From: a virus
Direction: 5' to 3' (one strand)
IMG/VR virus record: IMGVR_UViG_3300048028_000119
Location: 1 to 29,860 of that record
Length of the DNA stretch: 29,860 bases
Shown here: positions 11,297 to 19,743 of the stretch, in pieces
Numbering within the stretch: position 1 is the stretch's first letter
How the letters are laid out: every line of letters starts with the position of its first letter
The notes under the pieces: generated by a model
Database searches by the model: none
Told to the model about the DNA's origin: nothing
The model's input: only the letters and a program-made list of their open reading frames with translations
Position numbers and translations under genes: made by a program

Positions 11297-11884
11297 ATGC
11301 TAGAGGAACCAGACAACAATTCCCCTGAAGACAAGGCTGCACTTATGCAGGAAATCCAAGGTGCAATATGGGAAGTAGCCGAGAAGAAAGAGATCGAGAA
11401 GGTCCGTAGTCTATCTAGGCACAACCCCGAGAAGGTTGCGTCCATCCTGTATCTGTATAGCACTGGCAGTAGCCAGACCCGTATCGTTAAGAAGTACGGG
11501 ATTGATAGGGAGACCGTCATCAGCGTCCTGTCGGACTACACGGATCATCTAGGGAAGTTTAAAGAGTTAAGCGGCAAGATTGCCGCAAAGAACTACCTGA
11601 ACCTCAGTAGCCTAGAAGAGGACCTGATTAACTCTGTAAGGGACGACCTAGAGTCAGGAGAGCTAAAGCCTACGGTAAGGGACCTAAAGGAGATATCGAT
11701 CTCTGTGTCCAATGCAGCGAGGCAGGCATTTACTTCACGTGGCGAGGCCACGCAGATTACAGAGGACCGCCAGGTTATTACACAGGAGGACTACGAAGAA
11801 ACTATCAAGGCGGCCCGAGACAGGATTGCCAATCTCAAGAAAGCTGAAGAAGCAGAACTAATACAGGAGGACACAGATGGGTAA
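11297..11884 (+). CDS. terS: Terminase small subunit-like protein, 195 aa
   Basis: The small subunit recognises phage DNA and hands it to the large subunit. A helix-turn-helix lies at about 58-79 (SSQTRIVKKYGIDRETVISVL), followed by a long helical, charged oligomerisation region and an acidic C-terminal tail (KKAEEAELIQEDTDG). Size and position, first in the rightward operon and 117 bases before the large terminase, fit the family; direct similarity is not strong. A repeat array lies just upstream and might contain its binding site. No Shine-Dalgarno site precedes the ATG. Confidence 0.7.
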   Translation: MLEEPDNNSPEDKAALMQEIQGAIWEVAEKKEIEKVRSLSRHNPEKVASILYLYSTGSSQTRIVKKYGIDRETVISVLSDYTDHLGKFKELSGKIAAKNYLNLSSLEEDLINSVRDDLESGELKPTVRDLKEISISVSNAARQAFTSRGEATQITEDRQVITQEDYEETIKAARDRIANLKKAEEAELIQEDTDG

Positions 11885-12002
11885 AGGATGCGCACCCCGC
11901 AAGGGGCACAACGCTGCCAAGCAGCGCAAGAACTACGACGATATCGACTGGAGCAAGAAGCCAGCGGCCCCGAAGACCGAGCAGCCGCAGAAGTCTAAGT
12001 AA
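11877..12002 (+). CDS. Small basic protein between terminase genes, 41 aa
   Basis: The sequence starts MGKGCAPRKGHNAAKQRKNY, then DDIDWSKK, and ends with a Lys/Pro/Gln-rich tail. It is strongly basic at the start. A good Shine-Dalgarno site (AGGAGG) precedes the ATG, the start overlaps the small-terminase end by eight bases, and the stop overlaps the terL start (TAATG). Such tiny GKG-PRKG proteins occur next to packaging genes in other aquatic phages; the function is unknown. Confidence 0.75.
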   Translation: MGKGCAPRKGHNAAKQRKNYDDIDWSKKPAAPKTEQPQKSK

Positions 12003-13660
12003 TGCCGATTACGTTTACAGAGCACCCTATAGTGCGGCCTCCTACAGACGAGGAGATAGTCCTGCTTGGTGAGCAGGACCCTAAGCTACTAGCTACCCTG
12101 CACGAGGCGCACGAAGGCAGAATACAGGCAGCCATCGAGGACCCGATTCGCTATGGCTTTGACCTAGCGGGCTGGGACAGGATACGTACGGGATTGCGTG
12201 CGCAGAACGAAGTCCTGGCACTAGGTGGCAACAGATCAGGGAAAACAACTGGATGCGCAAAGATGCTGATGGAGGCCGTCACCGAAAGTATGGACGGGCA
12301 TATCGTATGCTTCTCTCAGAACGCCGATACGTCCATCAAGGTGCAGCAGGCTGCAATCTGGGAGATGATGCCCAAGGAGTTCAAGCGCAAGACTAAGAGC
12401 GTAGACGGGTATATCAACTACTCTATGCAGAACGGATTCACGGCTTCTTCGTTTATCTTTCCAGATACGAGGACCCGAGTGGACTTCAAGACTTATACGC
12501 AGTACAGTAATAACCAGACGATCCTGGAAGGTTTTGAGTTCGGGTTCAAGCAGCCCAAGGGGCTGAACATCGGGGCCTGGCTGGACGAATACCTTGGTGA
12601 CGCTGCACTGGTAAACACCCTGCGCTTCCGTTTAGCTACACGGGACTCCAAGATGCTGATCGGGTTTACACCTATTGACGGCTATACACCTTTCATATCA
12701 GAGTACCTAAAGAACGCAGAGACACTTCAGACAAGGCCTGCGGCCTTACTAGAGGACAAGGTGGTCCCTATCCAGCAGTACAGCCCCAGCCGTGACGCTG
12801 CAGTAATCTACCTGCACTCCGACGAGAATCCTTTTGGCGGTTACGAACGTATAGCTAAGGATCTAGTAGGTAGGCCTGACTCAGAGATACTGGTCCGTGC
12901 CTACGGCGTACCAGTCAAATCAGCAAATGCTTTGCTTCCTTACTTCAATACAGAAGTCAACGTACTGTCTGAGGAACCCAACAAATACAAGATGCAGTTC
13001 CCCGACATTTCTGACAAGTCGCAGTTCACCTGTTACCAGGTGGTTGACCCTGCAGGCGCAAGGAACTACACCTGCATCTGGGCTGGAGTCAACGAGCACG
13101 GAGAGGTATACATCCGAAAGGAATGGCCAGACCGTGACAGCTTCGGGGAGTGGGCGATCTTCGGGGATCCCAAGTGGAGATACGGCCCAGCGTCGAAGAA
13201 GGTAGGACTCAACGTAGAAGGATACTGCGAGTTATTCAACGAAATAGAAGAGGACCTCGGCATTGAAGTCACCGAACGCATAGGGGACTCCAGGTTCTTT
13301 GCTAAAGAAAACGAGAACAACGACGACCTGTTTACTTCGTTCTATGATTTCGGTCTAAGCTTTATACCATCAAACGGAGCTATGGAAGACCAGGGCATCA
13401 CTGCACTCGACGACTGGTTCAACTATAACCCTAACGTAGGGATAGACGCAAGCAACAAGCCTCTCTGCTATATACACAAGGACTGCGGAAACCTCATAGA
13501 GAGTCTGATAAACTACAACAAGCAGGGCAAAGCAGATGAACCACTGAAGGATTTCTTCGACGTTATCCGCTATCTGCGGATGTCGAACGGAGGCGAAGGG
13601 CCAGACTTTATGTCTAATGCATCTATGCAAACAACAAGAACAAATACAGGAGGATACTAA
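12002..13660 (+). CDS. terL: Terminase large subunit, ATPase and nuclease, 552 aa
   Basis: This motor pumps DNA into the prohead and cuts it. The N-terminal ATPase has Walker A GGNRSGKT (75-82) and a Walker B-like LNIGAWLDEY (188-197, Asp195-Glu196), followed by the MLIGFTP coupling-type segment (218-224). The C-terminal RNase H-like nuclease shows the acidic triad Asp349 (VVDPAG), Asp429 (IGDSRF) and Asp520 (FFDVIRYLR). Length fits the family. It is translationally coupled to the 41-aa gene and followed directly by a Shine-Dalgarno-led small gene. Its cutting mode, cos or headful, cannot be read from the sequence. Confidence 0.95.
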   Translation: MPITFTEHPIVRPPTDEEIVLLGEQDPKLLATLHEAHEGRIQAAIEDPIRYGFDLAGWDRIRTGLRAQNEVLALGGNRSGKTTGCAKMLMEAVTESMDGHIVCFSQNADTSIKVQQAAIWEMMPKEFKRKTKSVDGYINYSMQNGFTASSFIFPDTRTRVDFKTYTQYSNNQTILEGFEFGFKQPKGLNIGAWLDEYLGDAALVNTLRFRLATRDSKMLIGFTPIDGYTPFISEYLKNAETLQTRPAALLEDKVVPIQQYSPSRDAAVIYLHSDENPFGGYERIAKDLVGRPDSEILVRAYGVPVKSANALLPYFNTEVNVLSEEPNKYKMQFPDISDKSQFTCYQVVDPAGARNYTCIWAGVNEHGEVYIRKEWPDRDSFGEWAIFGDPKWRYGPASKKVGLNVEGYCELFNEIEEDLGIEVTERIGDSRFFAKENENNDDLFTSFYDFGLSFIPSNGAMEDQGITALDDWFNYNPNVGIDASNKPLCYIHKDCGNLIESLINYNKQGKADEPLKDFFDVIRYLRMSNGGEGPDFMSNASMQTTRTNTGGY

Positions 13661-13661
13661 T

Positions 13662-14036
13662 ATGCCTAAGAAAAGACTAAAGACAATCGCTGAAGAGCAC
13701 GAAGTGCAAGTAGACTACATCGTAGAACTCGTAGAAACAAAACTGCCCGAGGATAGCATTACTGGAACTGGCTACGCCAGGTGGATTGACGAAGCTGGTC
13801 AAGCACTGCTGGCCGAAGCCGTTGACATACCAGAGCTTATGCCTAAGAGATACATAGGCGTAGTGCACTCAAAGGCGCCTAACCGAAGCTACATCTACGT
13901 GTACATCAAGGAAATCAAGAAGAAGGTCCCAGTTGCGATACCTCGAAAGCTAGAGAACTTTCTGACCGAAGGAAAGAATGTAAACGTAGAAGCAATCGAA
14001 GACGACAAGGGGGTATCGTATCGCTATGTCAGATAA
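13662..14036 (+). CDS. Hypothetical packaging-region protein, 124 aa
   Basis: The frame opens at 13617, but AGGAGG sits eight bases before the ATG at 13662, which is the clear start. The N-terminal part (KRLKTIAEEHEVQVDYIVELV) resembles small helical DNA-binding or IF2-N-like domains. The C-terminal half is a beta-rich basic domain (SYIYVYIKEIKKKVPVAIPR). No named family is recognised. It lies between terminase and portal genes and overlaps the next gene by 11 bases, so it may assist packaging or head assembly. Confidence 0.75.
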   Translation: MPKKRLKTIAEEHEVQVDYIVELVETKLPEDSITGTGYARWIDEAGQALLAEAVDIPELMPKRYIGVVHSKAPNRSYIYVYIKEIKKKVPVAIPRKLENFLTEGKNVNVEAIEDDKGVSYRYVR

Positions 14037-14235
14037 AGATGACATTACCTTAGATCCAGAATGGATCAGCGAACAGGTAAATCGTTTGGCTGGATGGGAA
14101 TACCTAAATCGTTATGTTAGGCATGAACTTGATAAGCCGATGCTTCCACAAGAATTGTGTGATAAAATTGGCGTTCACAAGGGTTACATCCATGAGATGA
14201 CGAAATCAATCCGAAAGAAACTAAATGCAAAATAA
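14026..14235 (+). CDS. Small helix-turn-helix protein, 69 aa
   Basis: After an acidic N-terminus, residues 25-67 read as a helix-turn-helix domain (YVRHELDKPMLPQELCDKIG then HKGYIHEMTKSIRKKLNAK) with a basic recognition side. It resembles sigma-region-4 or terminase-small-type DNA-binding folds, but no family is certain. It overlaps both neighbours, with the portal ATG 11 bases before its stop. It could be a late regulator or a packaging accessory factor. Confidence 0.68.
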   Translation: MSDKDDITLDPEWISEQVNRLAGWEYLNRYVRHELDKPMLPQELCDKIGVHKGYIHEMTKSIRKKLNAK

Positions 14236-16321
14236 ATCTACCTTTGAATCTTTAACTTACGTTGATGCAAGTCCCGACATAAATGCACTGCGTAATGCCT
14301 ACGACGAAACAGTAAACGAACTGGAGGCCTACTTTGATTTATGCCGCACGAGTTACGACGACCGCAGGAACTGGTGGCCAGGCAAGAGCCGTGATCACCG
14401 CAAGCACGGGGCCGATGCATTCCCCTGGGAGGGAGCGTCCGACACAGAGAGCCACGTCATTGACGAGCGTATTACACGCCTGGTGTCTTTGTTTATGTCT
14501 TCGTTGAATCGTTCCAACATTCGGGCATACCCCGTGGAATCCAGCGACATTGCTCGTGCAGAAATAGTTTCATCCTTTCTTAAGTGGATGACTACCAGCG
14601 GATATATTCCACGCTATAAGCGTGAAATGGAGCTAGGTGCTAACTACCTACTGGAGCGAGGCCTACTGATTACATACGTTGGCTGGCACATGGAGGACCG
14701 ACAATTCCTGCAGAAGCTTACGCTAGAGCAGATTGCAGAGCTGGACCCAAATATCTTTGGGGCAGTGCAGTCAGGAGAAAACGACGACGAATTAGTCTTC
14801 ATCCTGCAAAACATTTTTGAAGGGGTCACAGAAAAGCGTGCAAAGAAAGCACTGAAGGAACTCAGGGATTCAGGCGAAGCCGAGCTTCCTGTTGTTCGCA
14901 GGCAGGTCAATGCACCAGAGATCAAGACCCTAGCCCCAGACGGGGACTTCTTTTTTCCTCCGTATGTAACCGACCCGCAGCGAGCACCTTACTGCTTCTG
15001 GAGAACTTACTATACAGCTCAAGAACTGGAAAACAAGGTAGCGACATCAGGCTGGGACGCAGATTTTGTTGACTACATTATTGAGCACTACCGAGGGGTA
15101 AACATTGATAGCATTGAAAGAGAACAGGAAGGCCGCCGTAGTACTAGCCTAACCGATAACGCTTACGAAGCGAATGAACTAATAGAAATCGTGTATGCGT
15201 ACCAACGGCTGGTCGACCCTGAAGACGGATCCGAAGGGATCTACTGCACTGTATTCCACAAGGAGTACAGCGGAGACAACAACGAGGCGCCCGCCTACGC
15301 CAAGCGTGAACTGCTCAACGGCTACGAGGACTACCCAGTTGTAGTCACTAAGCTGTCTGAAGACAGCAAGCGTCTATACGATACAACAACGGTCCCAGAT
15401 CTTCTACGTGGCATACAGAACCAGGTAAAAGTAGAGCGTGACTCCCGTATCGACAGGAACAGCCTAGCGACTCTACCTCCGATTCTTCATCCCGTAGGTC
15501 AGGCACCTAGCGACTGGGGACCAGGACGTATGATCCCGTATCGCCGCAAAGGTGATCTCGACTTTGCTCCGACCCCTGCCTTCAACCAAGGGTCGATAGA
15601 AATGGAAGTGAATCAGTCTACGCAGGCTGACCGCCTGGTAGGACTCGACGAGAACTCTCAGATCTCTAGTATACGCAAGCAGTTCCTGGTGGACAAGTTC
15701 CTGCAGCACAACGCAGAGGTTATGCGGATGGCTTACCGTTGCTTCCAGCGCTTCGGACCAGACGAAGTGTTCTTCCGTGTAACTGGCATTCCTGATCCTC
15801 AGATTATGAACCGAGGTAATCCCGACGAGAACTTCGATATTACAATTAACTACGATGTCTTGAACACCGACCCCAAGTCCCAGGAAGTCAAGCTAGCTCA
15901 GATGACTCAGCTTATCCAGCTGGACCGCAACGGACGTATCGACGTTGACAAGTTGATTGCTGTTCTAGCGGGATCGGTTGATCCTATCCTGGCGGACTCT
16001 GTGCTTTCTCCTGTAGAAAACGCACAGCAGCAAGTAGTCAAGGACGTCACCGACGACCTAACCAAAATACACGCTGGCATAGAAATGCCAGCCCGTGCAA
16101 GCGGAGGTCAGATTGCTATGCAGGTCCTGCAGCAGTACGGACAACAGCCTGACATTCAGCAGAAATTACAAGAGGACGAGGCCTTCGCTGAACGCCTTCA
16201 GAAGTACGCAGGTCAGTATCAGTTCCAGATGCAGCAAATGCAGAATGCTGAGATTGGCCGCATAGGTACTACCCCTGCACAGATGGGCGAAGTACAGACT
16301 CAATCAATGCCTCAATACTAA
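14225..16321 (+). CDS. Portal protein, P22-like, 698 aa
   Basis: The portal is the twelve-subunit ring at the head vertex through which DNA enters and leaves. The length, an acidic DNA-entry-like N-terminus with the RRNWWPGKSRDHRKHGADAFP segment (40-60), the central wing and stem region (EIVYAYQRLVDPEDGS, then VPDLLRGIQNQVKVERDSR), and a Gln-rich helical C-terminal barrel (QQYGQQPDIQQKLQ, FQMQQMQNAEIG) match P22-type portals of short-tailed phages. It follows terminase as usual. The start overlaps the HTH gene without a Shine-Dalgarno site. Confidence 0.9.
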   Translation: MQNKSTFESLTYVDASPDINALRNAYDETVNELEAYFDLCRTSYDDRRNWWPGKSRDHRKHGADAFPWEGASDTESHVIDERITRLVSLFMSSLNRSNIRAYPVESSDIARAEIVSSFLKWMTTSGYIPRYKREMELGANYLLERGLLITYVGWHMEDRQFLQKLTLEQIAELDPNIFGAVQSGENDDELVFILQNIFEGVTEKRAKKALKELRDSGEAELPVVRRQVNAPEIKTLAPDGDFFFPPYVTDPQRAPYCFWRTYYTAQELENKVATSGWDADFVDYIIEHYRGVNIDSIEREQEGRRSTSLTDNAYEANELIEIVYAYQRLVDPEDGSEGIYCTVFHKEYSGDNNEAPAYAKRELLNGYEDYPVVVTKLSEDSKRLYDTTTVPDLLRGIQNQVKVERDSRIDRNSLATLPPILHPVGQAPSDWGPGRMIPYRRKGDLDFAPTPAFNQGSIEMEVNQSTQADRLVGLDENSQISSIRKQFLVDKFLQHNAEVMRMAYRCFQRFGPDEVFFRVTGIPDPQIMNRGNPDENFDITINYDVLNTDPKSQEVKLAQMTQLIQLDRNGRIDVDKLIAVLAGSVDPILADSVLSPVENAQQQVVKDVTDDLTKIHAGIEMPARASGGQIAMQVLQQYGQQPDIQQKLQEDEAFAERLQKYAGQYQFQMQQMQNAEIGRIGTTPAQMGEVQTQSMPQY

Positions 16322-16322
16322 T

Positions 16323-16538
16323 ATGGAAAAACCTCAGATAGAAGAAGACATCGAGCACCTCAAACGGCACGATTCGTTCAAGCGCTTTATTGATTTCATA
16401 AGGCAAATGCGTGAAGAGTGCATTGCAGAGATGTATGAAGCTTCGACAGACAAGATCCAACAACTTTCAGGACGCATACTTAGTTACGATCAGATCCTAA
16501 CTATGTCCACCTGGGGCAAGCATTCCCCTTCGGAGTAA
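16323..16538 (+). CDS. Small helical head-assembly region protein, 71 aa
   Basis: It is almost entirely helical and charged (FKRFIDFIRQMREECIAEMYEAS, then LSGRILSYDQILTM). Small proteins with this ending lie between portal and scaffold genes in many short-tailed phages; the function is unknown. The ATG is two bases after the portal stop codon. A promoter candidate follows its stop codon. Confidence 0.72.
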   Translation: MEKPQIEEDIEHLKRHDSFKRFIDFIRQMREECIAEMYEASTDKIQQLSGRILSYDQILTMSTWGKHSPSE

Positions 16539-16559
16539 TTTCCTAGCACGCATTTTGTG

Positions 16560-16568
16560 TGCTATAAT
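16560..16568 (+). promoter_or_regulatory. Extended -10 promoter before scaffold and capsid genes
   Basis: TGCTATAAT (16560-16568) has a perfect -10 hexamer with the TGn extension; no clear -35 box is seen at 17 bases. It would start transcription about 35 bases before the scaffold ATG, which has its own GAGGAG ribosome site. The word GCTATAAT is shared with the other promoter candidates. The unit would end at the terminator at 18736-18771, giving extra capsid message. Confidence 0.6.
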
Positions 16569-16609
16569 GCAAAACATAGCTATCGCTCGGCGTTGAGGAG
16601 TGGAATTAT

Positions 16610-17698
16610 ATGAACAACGAAGTCACAACGGGAGACGCTGAACCCGAAAACTCTACAGCGGAAAAGACAAATATAACAGCGGAGGATTTTGCGATTCAAC
16701 GCTTAGGGCAACCAGCCCCTGAACCACAGGAGGAAGAGACTGCTGAGGTTGAGGAAGAGGAGGCCAACGAAATTGCTTCTGAAGAAGAAGAAGGTACAGA
16801 GGAATCAGACGAGAGTACTGAAGACGAAGCACCTGAATCCGAATCAGACGAGCAAGTTCTTTCTCAGATTGATTTAGACGAAATGTCCGAAGAGGAACTG
16901 CGGGAACTAGCTGATAAGCTAGGCAGCCGTGCAGTAGCCCGCTTCGGAGAACTCACAGCTAAACGCAAGGCAGCAGAAGAAAAGCTAAAAGAAATTGAGG
17001 CGAAGCTTTCTGCTGATCAAAGCAATCCACTGCAACCCAAACAGGAAGTTAAGAACAATCCGTTTGCTGGCGTAGATACCCTAGAGGACCTACAGGCTAA
17101 AGCAACAGATGCGAGTAACGTCATTGAATGGGCTGAGGACATTATGTTCAACGCAGACGGATATGAAGCTGATGATGTAGTCACAGAAGTAGAAGGCAGG
17201 GAAATGACCAAGGCCGATGTCCGCAATGCTTTATTGCAGGCACGCAAGGCCAGGGACAAGTTCCTACCTGCTCGCCTAGAAGAAATCCAAAAGGTTGAAC
17301 AAAGCAAACAAATGCAGGAGCACTTACGTGCTCAAGCAGAAGCTGAGTTACCCTGGATGACTGGCGAGGACAACGATACACGGCGGGAATACGAAGCCAT
17401 TATGAGCGACCCTAGGGTTGATACATTGATGGACAACCTTCCTGCTGACGTAAAGGCTCAGATGCCATACCTACTGGCGCACGCTGCTAACAGCATCTAC
17501 GGTCGGAAAGAAGTACAAAGCGCAAAGTCTAAGGTAAGACTTAACCCTTCTAATACTTCTACTCCAAATGCCGCAAGCTCTGAAAAGCAAGTGAGCCGCA
17601 CTAATAAATCAATCAAGAACTTGAGTACTCAGTTTAAGCAATCAGGAGAAAAAGATGACTTCATTACTCTCAGAACTCTTCAACTACAAAATAGATAA
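16610..17698 (+). CDS. Scaffolding protein, 362 aa
   Basis: Scaffolds guide capsid assembly and leave the head. The N-terminal third is extremely acidic (long Glu/Asp/Ser tract, about residues 36-85), followed by a Lys/Glu-rich coiled coil (about 108-135), a helical central part, and a basic C-terminal tail that would contact the capsid protein (KVRLNPSNTSTPNAASSEKQ, then KSIKNLSTQFKQSG). Composition, length and position immediately before the capsid gene all fit. It has a GAGGAG ribosome site and its own promoter candidate. Confidence 0.85.
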   Translation: MNNEVTTGDAEPENSTAEKTNITAEDFAIQRLGQPAPEPQEEETAEVEEEEANEIASEEEEGTEESDESTEDEAPESESDEQVLSQIDLDEMSEEELRELADKLGSRAVARFGELTAKRKAAEEKLKEIEAKLSADQSNPLQPKQEVKNNPFAGVDTLEDLQAKATDASNVIEWAEDIMFNADGYEADDVVTEVEGREMTKADVRNALLQARKARDKFLPARLEEIQKVEQSKQMQEHLRAQAEAELPWMTGEDNDTRREYEAIMSDPRVDTLMDNLPADVKAQMPYLLAHAANSIYGRKEVQSAKSKVRLNPSNTSTPNAASSEKQVSRTNKSIKNLSTQFKQSGEKDDFITLRTLQLQNR

Positions 17699-17720
17699 AT
17701 TAATTCAAATATAAAATACA

Positions 17721-18719
17721 ATGGCATTCTCAAATACATTCGACACCACTAATCCTGGTTCCGCTGTTTCTAATCGTGAAGACCTCACAGATGTACTTAC
17801 CATCTTGGCTCCCGAGGAAACTCCTGTCCTTTCATCTGCTTCTAAGAAGAAGTCCAGTGCTACATTCACTGAATGGACCGTAGACGCTCTTTCTGCTCCT
17901 AGCACTGCTGGTGTAGCCGAAGGCGAAGACGTTGCTACATTCACTGATCAGTTCGCTGGTCGTGCTCGTCTTGGTAACTACGTCCAAAAGTTCCGCCGTA
18001 ACTTCAAGGTCTCTGACCTTCAAGAAGCTGTTGACAGCGTAGGCCCAGCTAAGGTTGCACAAGCTGAAGCTAAAGCTATCCGTGAACTCAAGCGTGACAT
18101 CGAAGCTACACTGATCGGTACACAAGACCGCAGCGTAGAAGACGGTGCTGGTACACCTTATGGCCTTCGTGGTCTTGGTGACTGGATCGACTCTGCTGGT
18201 CCTGCTGACGTTCCTGCTGGATTCCGCACTCCTGCGTCTTCGATCTACGACATCAGCACTTCTGGTGCATTCGGTGAAGAAGATCTTAACGACTTGATCT
18301 CTTCGATCTATCGTGAAACTGGTAGCTCCAACAACCTTATGCTTGTTGCTGACACTGGTCTTCGTCGCACAATTGCTGACTTCGCTCGTGTATCTGCTGG
18401 CGCAACCGAAAGCATCCGTGCTGTCAACTACGACGGTAACAAGGCTGAGATCAAACTCTCTGTCGAGCTTTACCAAAGCGACCACGGTATCGTGTCCATC
18501 GTCAACATGAACCCAGACACTGCTCCTGCAACTATTGCTGGCGGTACTGACTACAACGATGGCTACCTTATCAACCCTGAGTACTACGGCGTGCACGAAC
18601 TGATCCCTATGGGTTCAACTCGTCTGCCTAACGAAGGTGGAGGCGAACGTGGATTCTGCGATTGCACACTTACGCTTGGTGTATACCACCCTCAAGCGCA
18701 CGGTAAGATTACTCAGTAA
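17721..18719 (+). CDS. Major capsid protein, SU10-like (DUF5309), 332 aa
   Basis: It forms the icosahedral shell. The opening NTFDTTNPGSAVSNREDLTD and APEETPVLSSASKKKSSATF, then FTEWTVDAL and RARLGNYVQKFRRNFKVSD, match the SU10/DUF5309 HK97-fold capsid family of podoviruses. Length is typical. The gene uses many T-ending codons (gct, cgt, ctt), unlike its neighbours, as expected for the most expressed gene. The upstream leader is AT-rich with no Shine-Dalgarno site. A strong terminator follows after 16 bases. Confidence 0.92.
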   Translation: MAFSNTFDTTNPGSAVSNREDLTDVLTILAPEETPVLSSASKKKSSATFTEWTVDALSAPSTAGVAEGEDVATFTDQFAGRARLGNYVQKFRRNFKVSDLQEAVDSVGPAKVAQAEAKAIRELKRDIEATLIGTQDRSVEDGAGTPYGLRGLGDWIDSAGPADVPAGFRTPASSIYDISTSGAFGEEDLNDLISSIYRETGSSNNLMLVADTGLRRTIADFARVSAGATESIRAVNYDGNKAEIKLSVELYQSDHGIVSIVNMNPDTAPATIAGGTDYNDGYLINPEYYGVHELIPMGSTRLPNEGGGERGFCDCTLTLGVYHPQAHGKITQ

Positions 18720-18735
18720 TCTTTGCTGACATTTC

Positions 18736-18771
18736 GGGGAGCCAGATTTTTATTGTCTGGCTCCCCTTTTT
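18736..18771 (+). terminator. Strong factor-independent terminator after the capsid gene
   Basis: GGGGAGCCAGA (18736-18746) pairs perfectly with TCTGGCTCCCC (18756-18766), an 11-bp stem with a 9-base loop, followed by TTTTT. This is the clearest intrinsic terminator in the window and marks the end of the capsid transcript; some read-through must feed the downstream genes. Confidence 0.93.
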
Positions 18772-18788
18772 GCCGTAAACTCAAAGAT

Positions 18789-19094
18789 ATGTCTATAATT
18801 ACAAAAGTTCCCAAGTACTCCGACGATGAAGTCAATCAGGCTTTTATGGACGAAATTAAAAATGGTTTTCAACTGGAGAAGCGCACAGAAGCTACTCGTG
18901 TAAACCAGGCTCGTAAAGAAGCCTCGCAAGAAAAAGGAAAGGTGCACCCAGTGCTGGGCCGTTGCGTAGCAACTATTCCGCACCGTGAGTACTTTCGACT
19001 CATAAAAAAATACGGACAAGAGACAGTGCACTCCAAAGAGTTCCTGACTTATTTCCAAAAGAATTTCTCAGACCTTACACCTAACAAGCTTTAA
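18789..19094 (+). CDS. Hypothetical neck/head-region protein, 101 aa
   Basis: The frame opens at 18723, but that start would run through the terminator stem; the ATG at 18789 (MSIITKVPKYSDDEVN) after the terminator is preferred. The protein is basic and helical, with a conserved-looking block GKVHPVLGRCVATIPHREYF followed by LIKKYG and a C-terminal FLTYFQKNFSD. Related small proteins follow capsid genes in other aquatic phages. A head-completion role is inferred from position only. Confidence 0.75.
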   Translation: MSIITKVPKYSDDEVNQAFMDEIKNGFQLEKRTEATRVNQARKEASQEKGKVHPVLGRCVATIPHREYFRLIKKYGQETVHSKEFLTYFQKNFSDLTPNKL

Positions 19095-19113
19095 TGCTAA
19101 CTAATGCCAACTA

Positions 19114-19722
19114 ATGCAAGATAAAACCTACAGCGATCTATACAAACTCATAGTTGCCCTATCTGGCGTAGGTTCTTTTACCGCTGAAGAAAAGGTAAGC
19201 ATTGAGCAGTTTGTAAACCGCAGGGCATTTGAGGCATATCGTGCCAGCCCGAGCTGGCCACGCTACGCTGTAATAGGTGAAGAACGCACAGTTAGTGCAG
19301 AAGGATTGGTCCCTTACGCCGAAGCATCCCTGAATAACATTTCGGACTTCCAGCGTATTTACCGCCAGCAGCCTTTCAACAGGAACTCCGCCCTGGAGTA
19401 CGAGTTCTACGTGGACTCCAATGGTGCTCACGTATTGAACCTCATTGCTAACGACTCAGGCAAGGTTTTTGTAAACTACCAGAAAGAGCTACCTTCGTTT
19501 ACCGAGTCCTCGGAAGACATACCTCAGGAGTTCTTTTTCTTTTTAGCGCACGCTGCGTATGCAGACTTCCTAAGGATGGATGGTCAGCATAACAAGGCTA
19601 TGCAGGAAGAAGCCGTTGCAGGGACCTACCTGGCCCTGGAGCTAGAAAAAATAGACCTTCGGTCCAACAACAATACAATCAACAAAAAGTTTTCAACTTA
19701 CGTCAACCGTCAATCCAGATAG
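19114..19722 (+). CDS. Putative head-tail adaptor (neck) protein, 202 aa
   Basis: Adaptors sit under the portal and join the tail. The protein is mixed alpha/beta, with a helical first part (VSIEQFVNRRAFEAYRASPS), a beta-rich middle (ALEYEFYVDSNGAHVLNLIA, VFVNYQKELP) and a helical C-terminus (QEFFFFLAHAAYADFLRM). Position, second gene after capsid, and size match head-tail connector proteins of podoviruses. The upstream junction has three ATG-containing 10-base repeats; the third ATG starts this gene. Confidence 0.62.
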   Translation: MQDKTYSDLYKLIVALSGVGSFTAEEKVSIEQFVNRRAFEAYRASPSWPRYAVIGEERTVSAEGLVPYAEASLNNISDFQRIYRQQPFNRNSALEYEFYVDSNGAHVLNLIANDSGKVFVNYQKELPSFTESSEDIPQEFFFFLAHAAYADFLRMDGQHNKAMQEEAVAGTYLALELEKIDLRSNNNTINKKFSTYVNRQSR

Positions 19723-19728
19723 CAGTTA

Positions 19729-19737
19729 TGCTATAAT
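19729..19737 (+). promoter_or_regulatory. Extended -10 promoter with near-leaderless start
   Basis: TGCTATAAT (19729-19737) is identical to the element before the scaffold gene. Seven bases beyond the hexamer lies the ATG at 19744, so a transcript from here would be leaderless or nearly so. No -35 box is clear. It would serve the small structural and fibre genes downstream of the capsid terminator. Confidence 0.55.
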
Positions 19738-19743
19738 ACCACT

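Noticed and set aside
17832-18596. 254-aa minus-strand open frame opposite the capsid gene
   Set aside because: It is an antisense shadow of a strongly codon-biased gene, with no recognisable domain and no neighbour on that strand.
18723-18788. Upstream start for the 101-aa gene at 18723
   Set aside because: That extension would translate through the strong terminator stem; the ATG at 18789 lies just after it.
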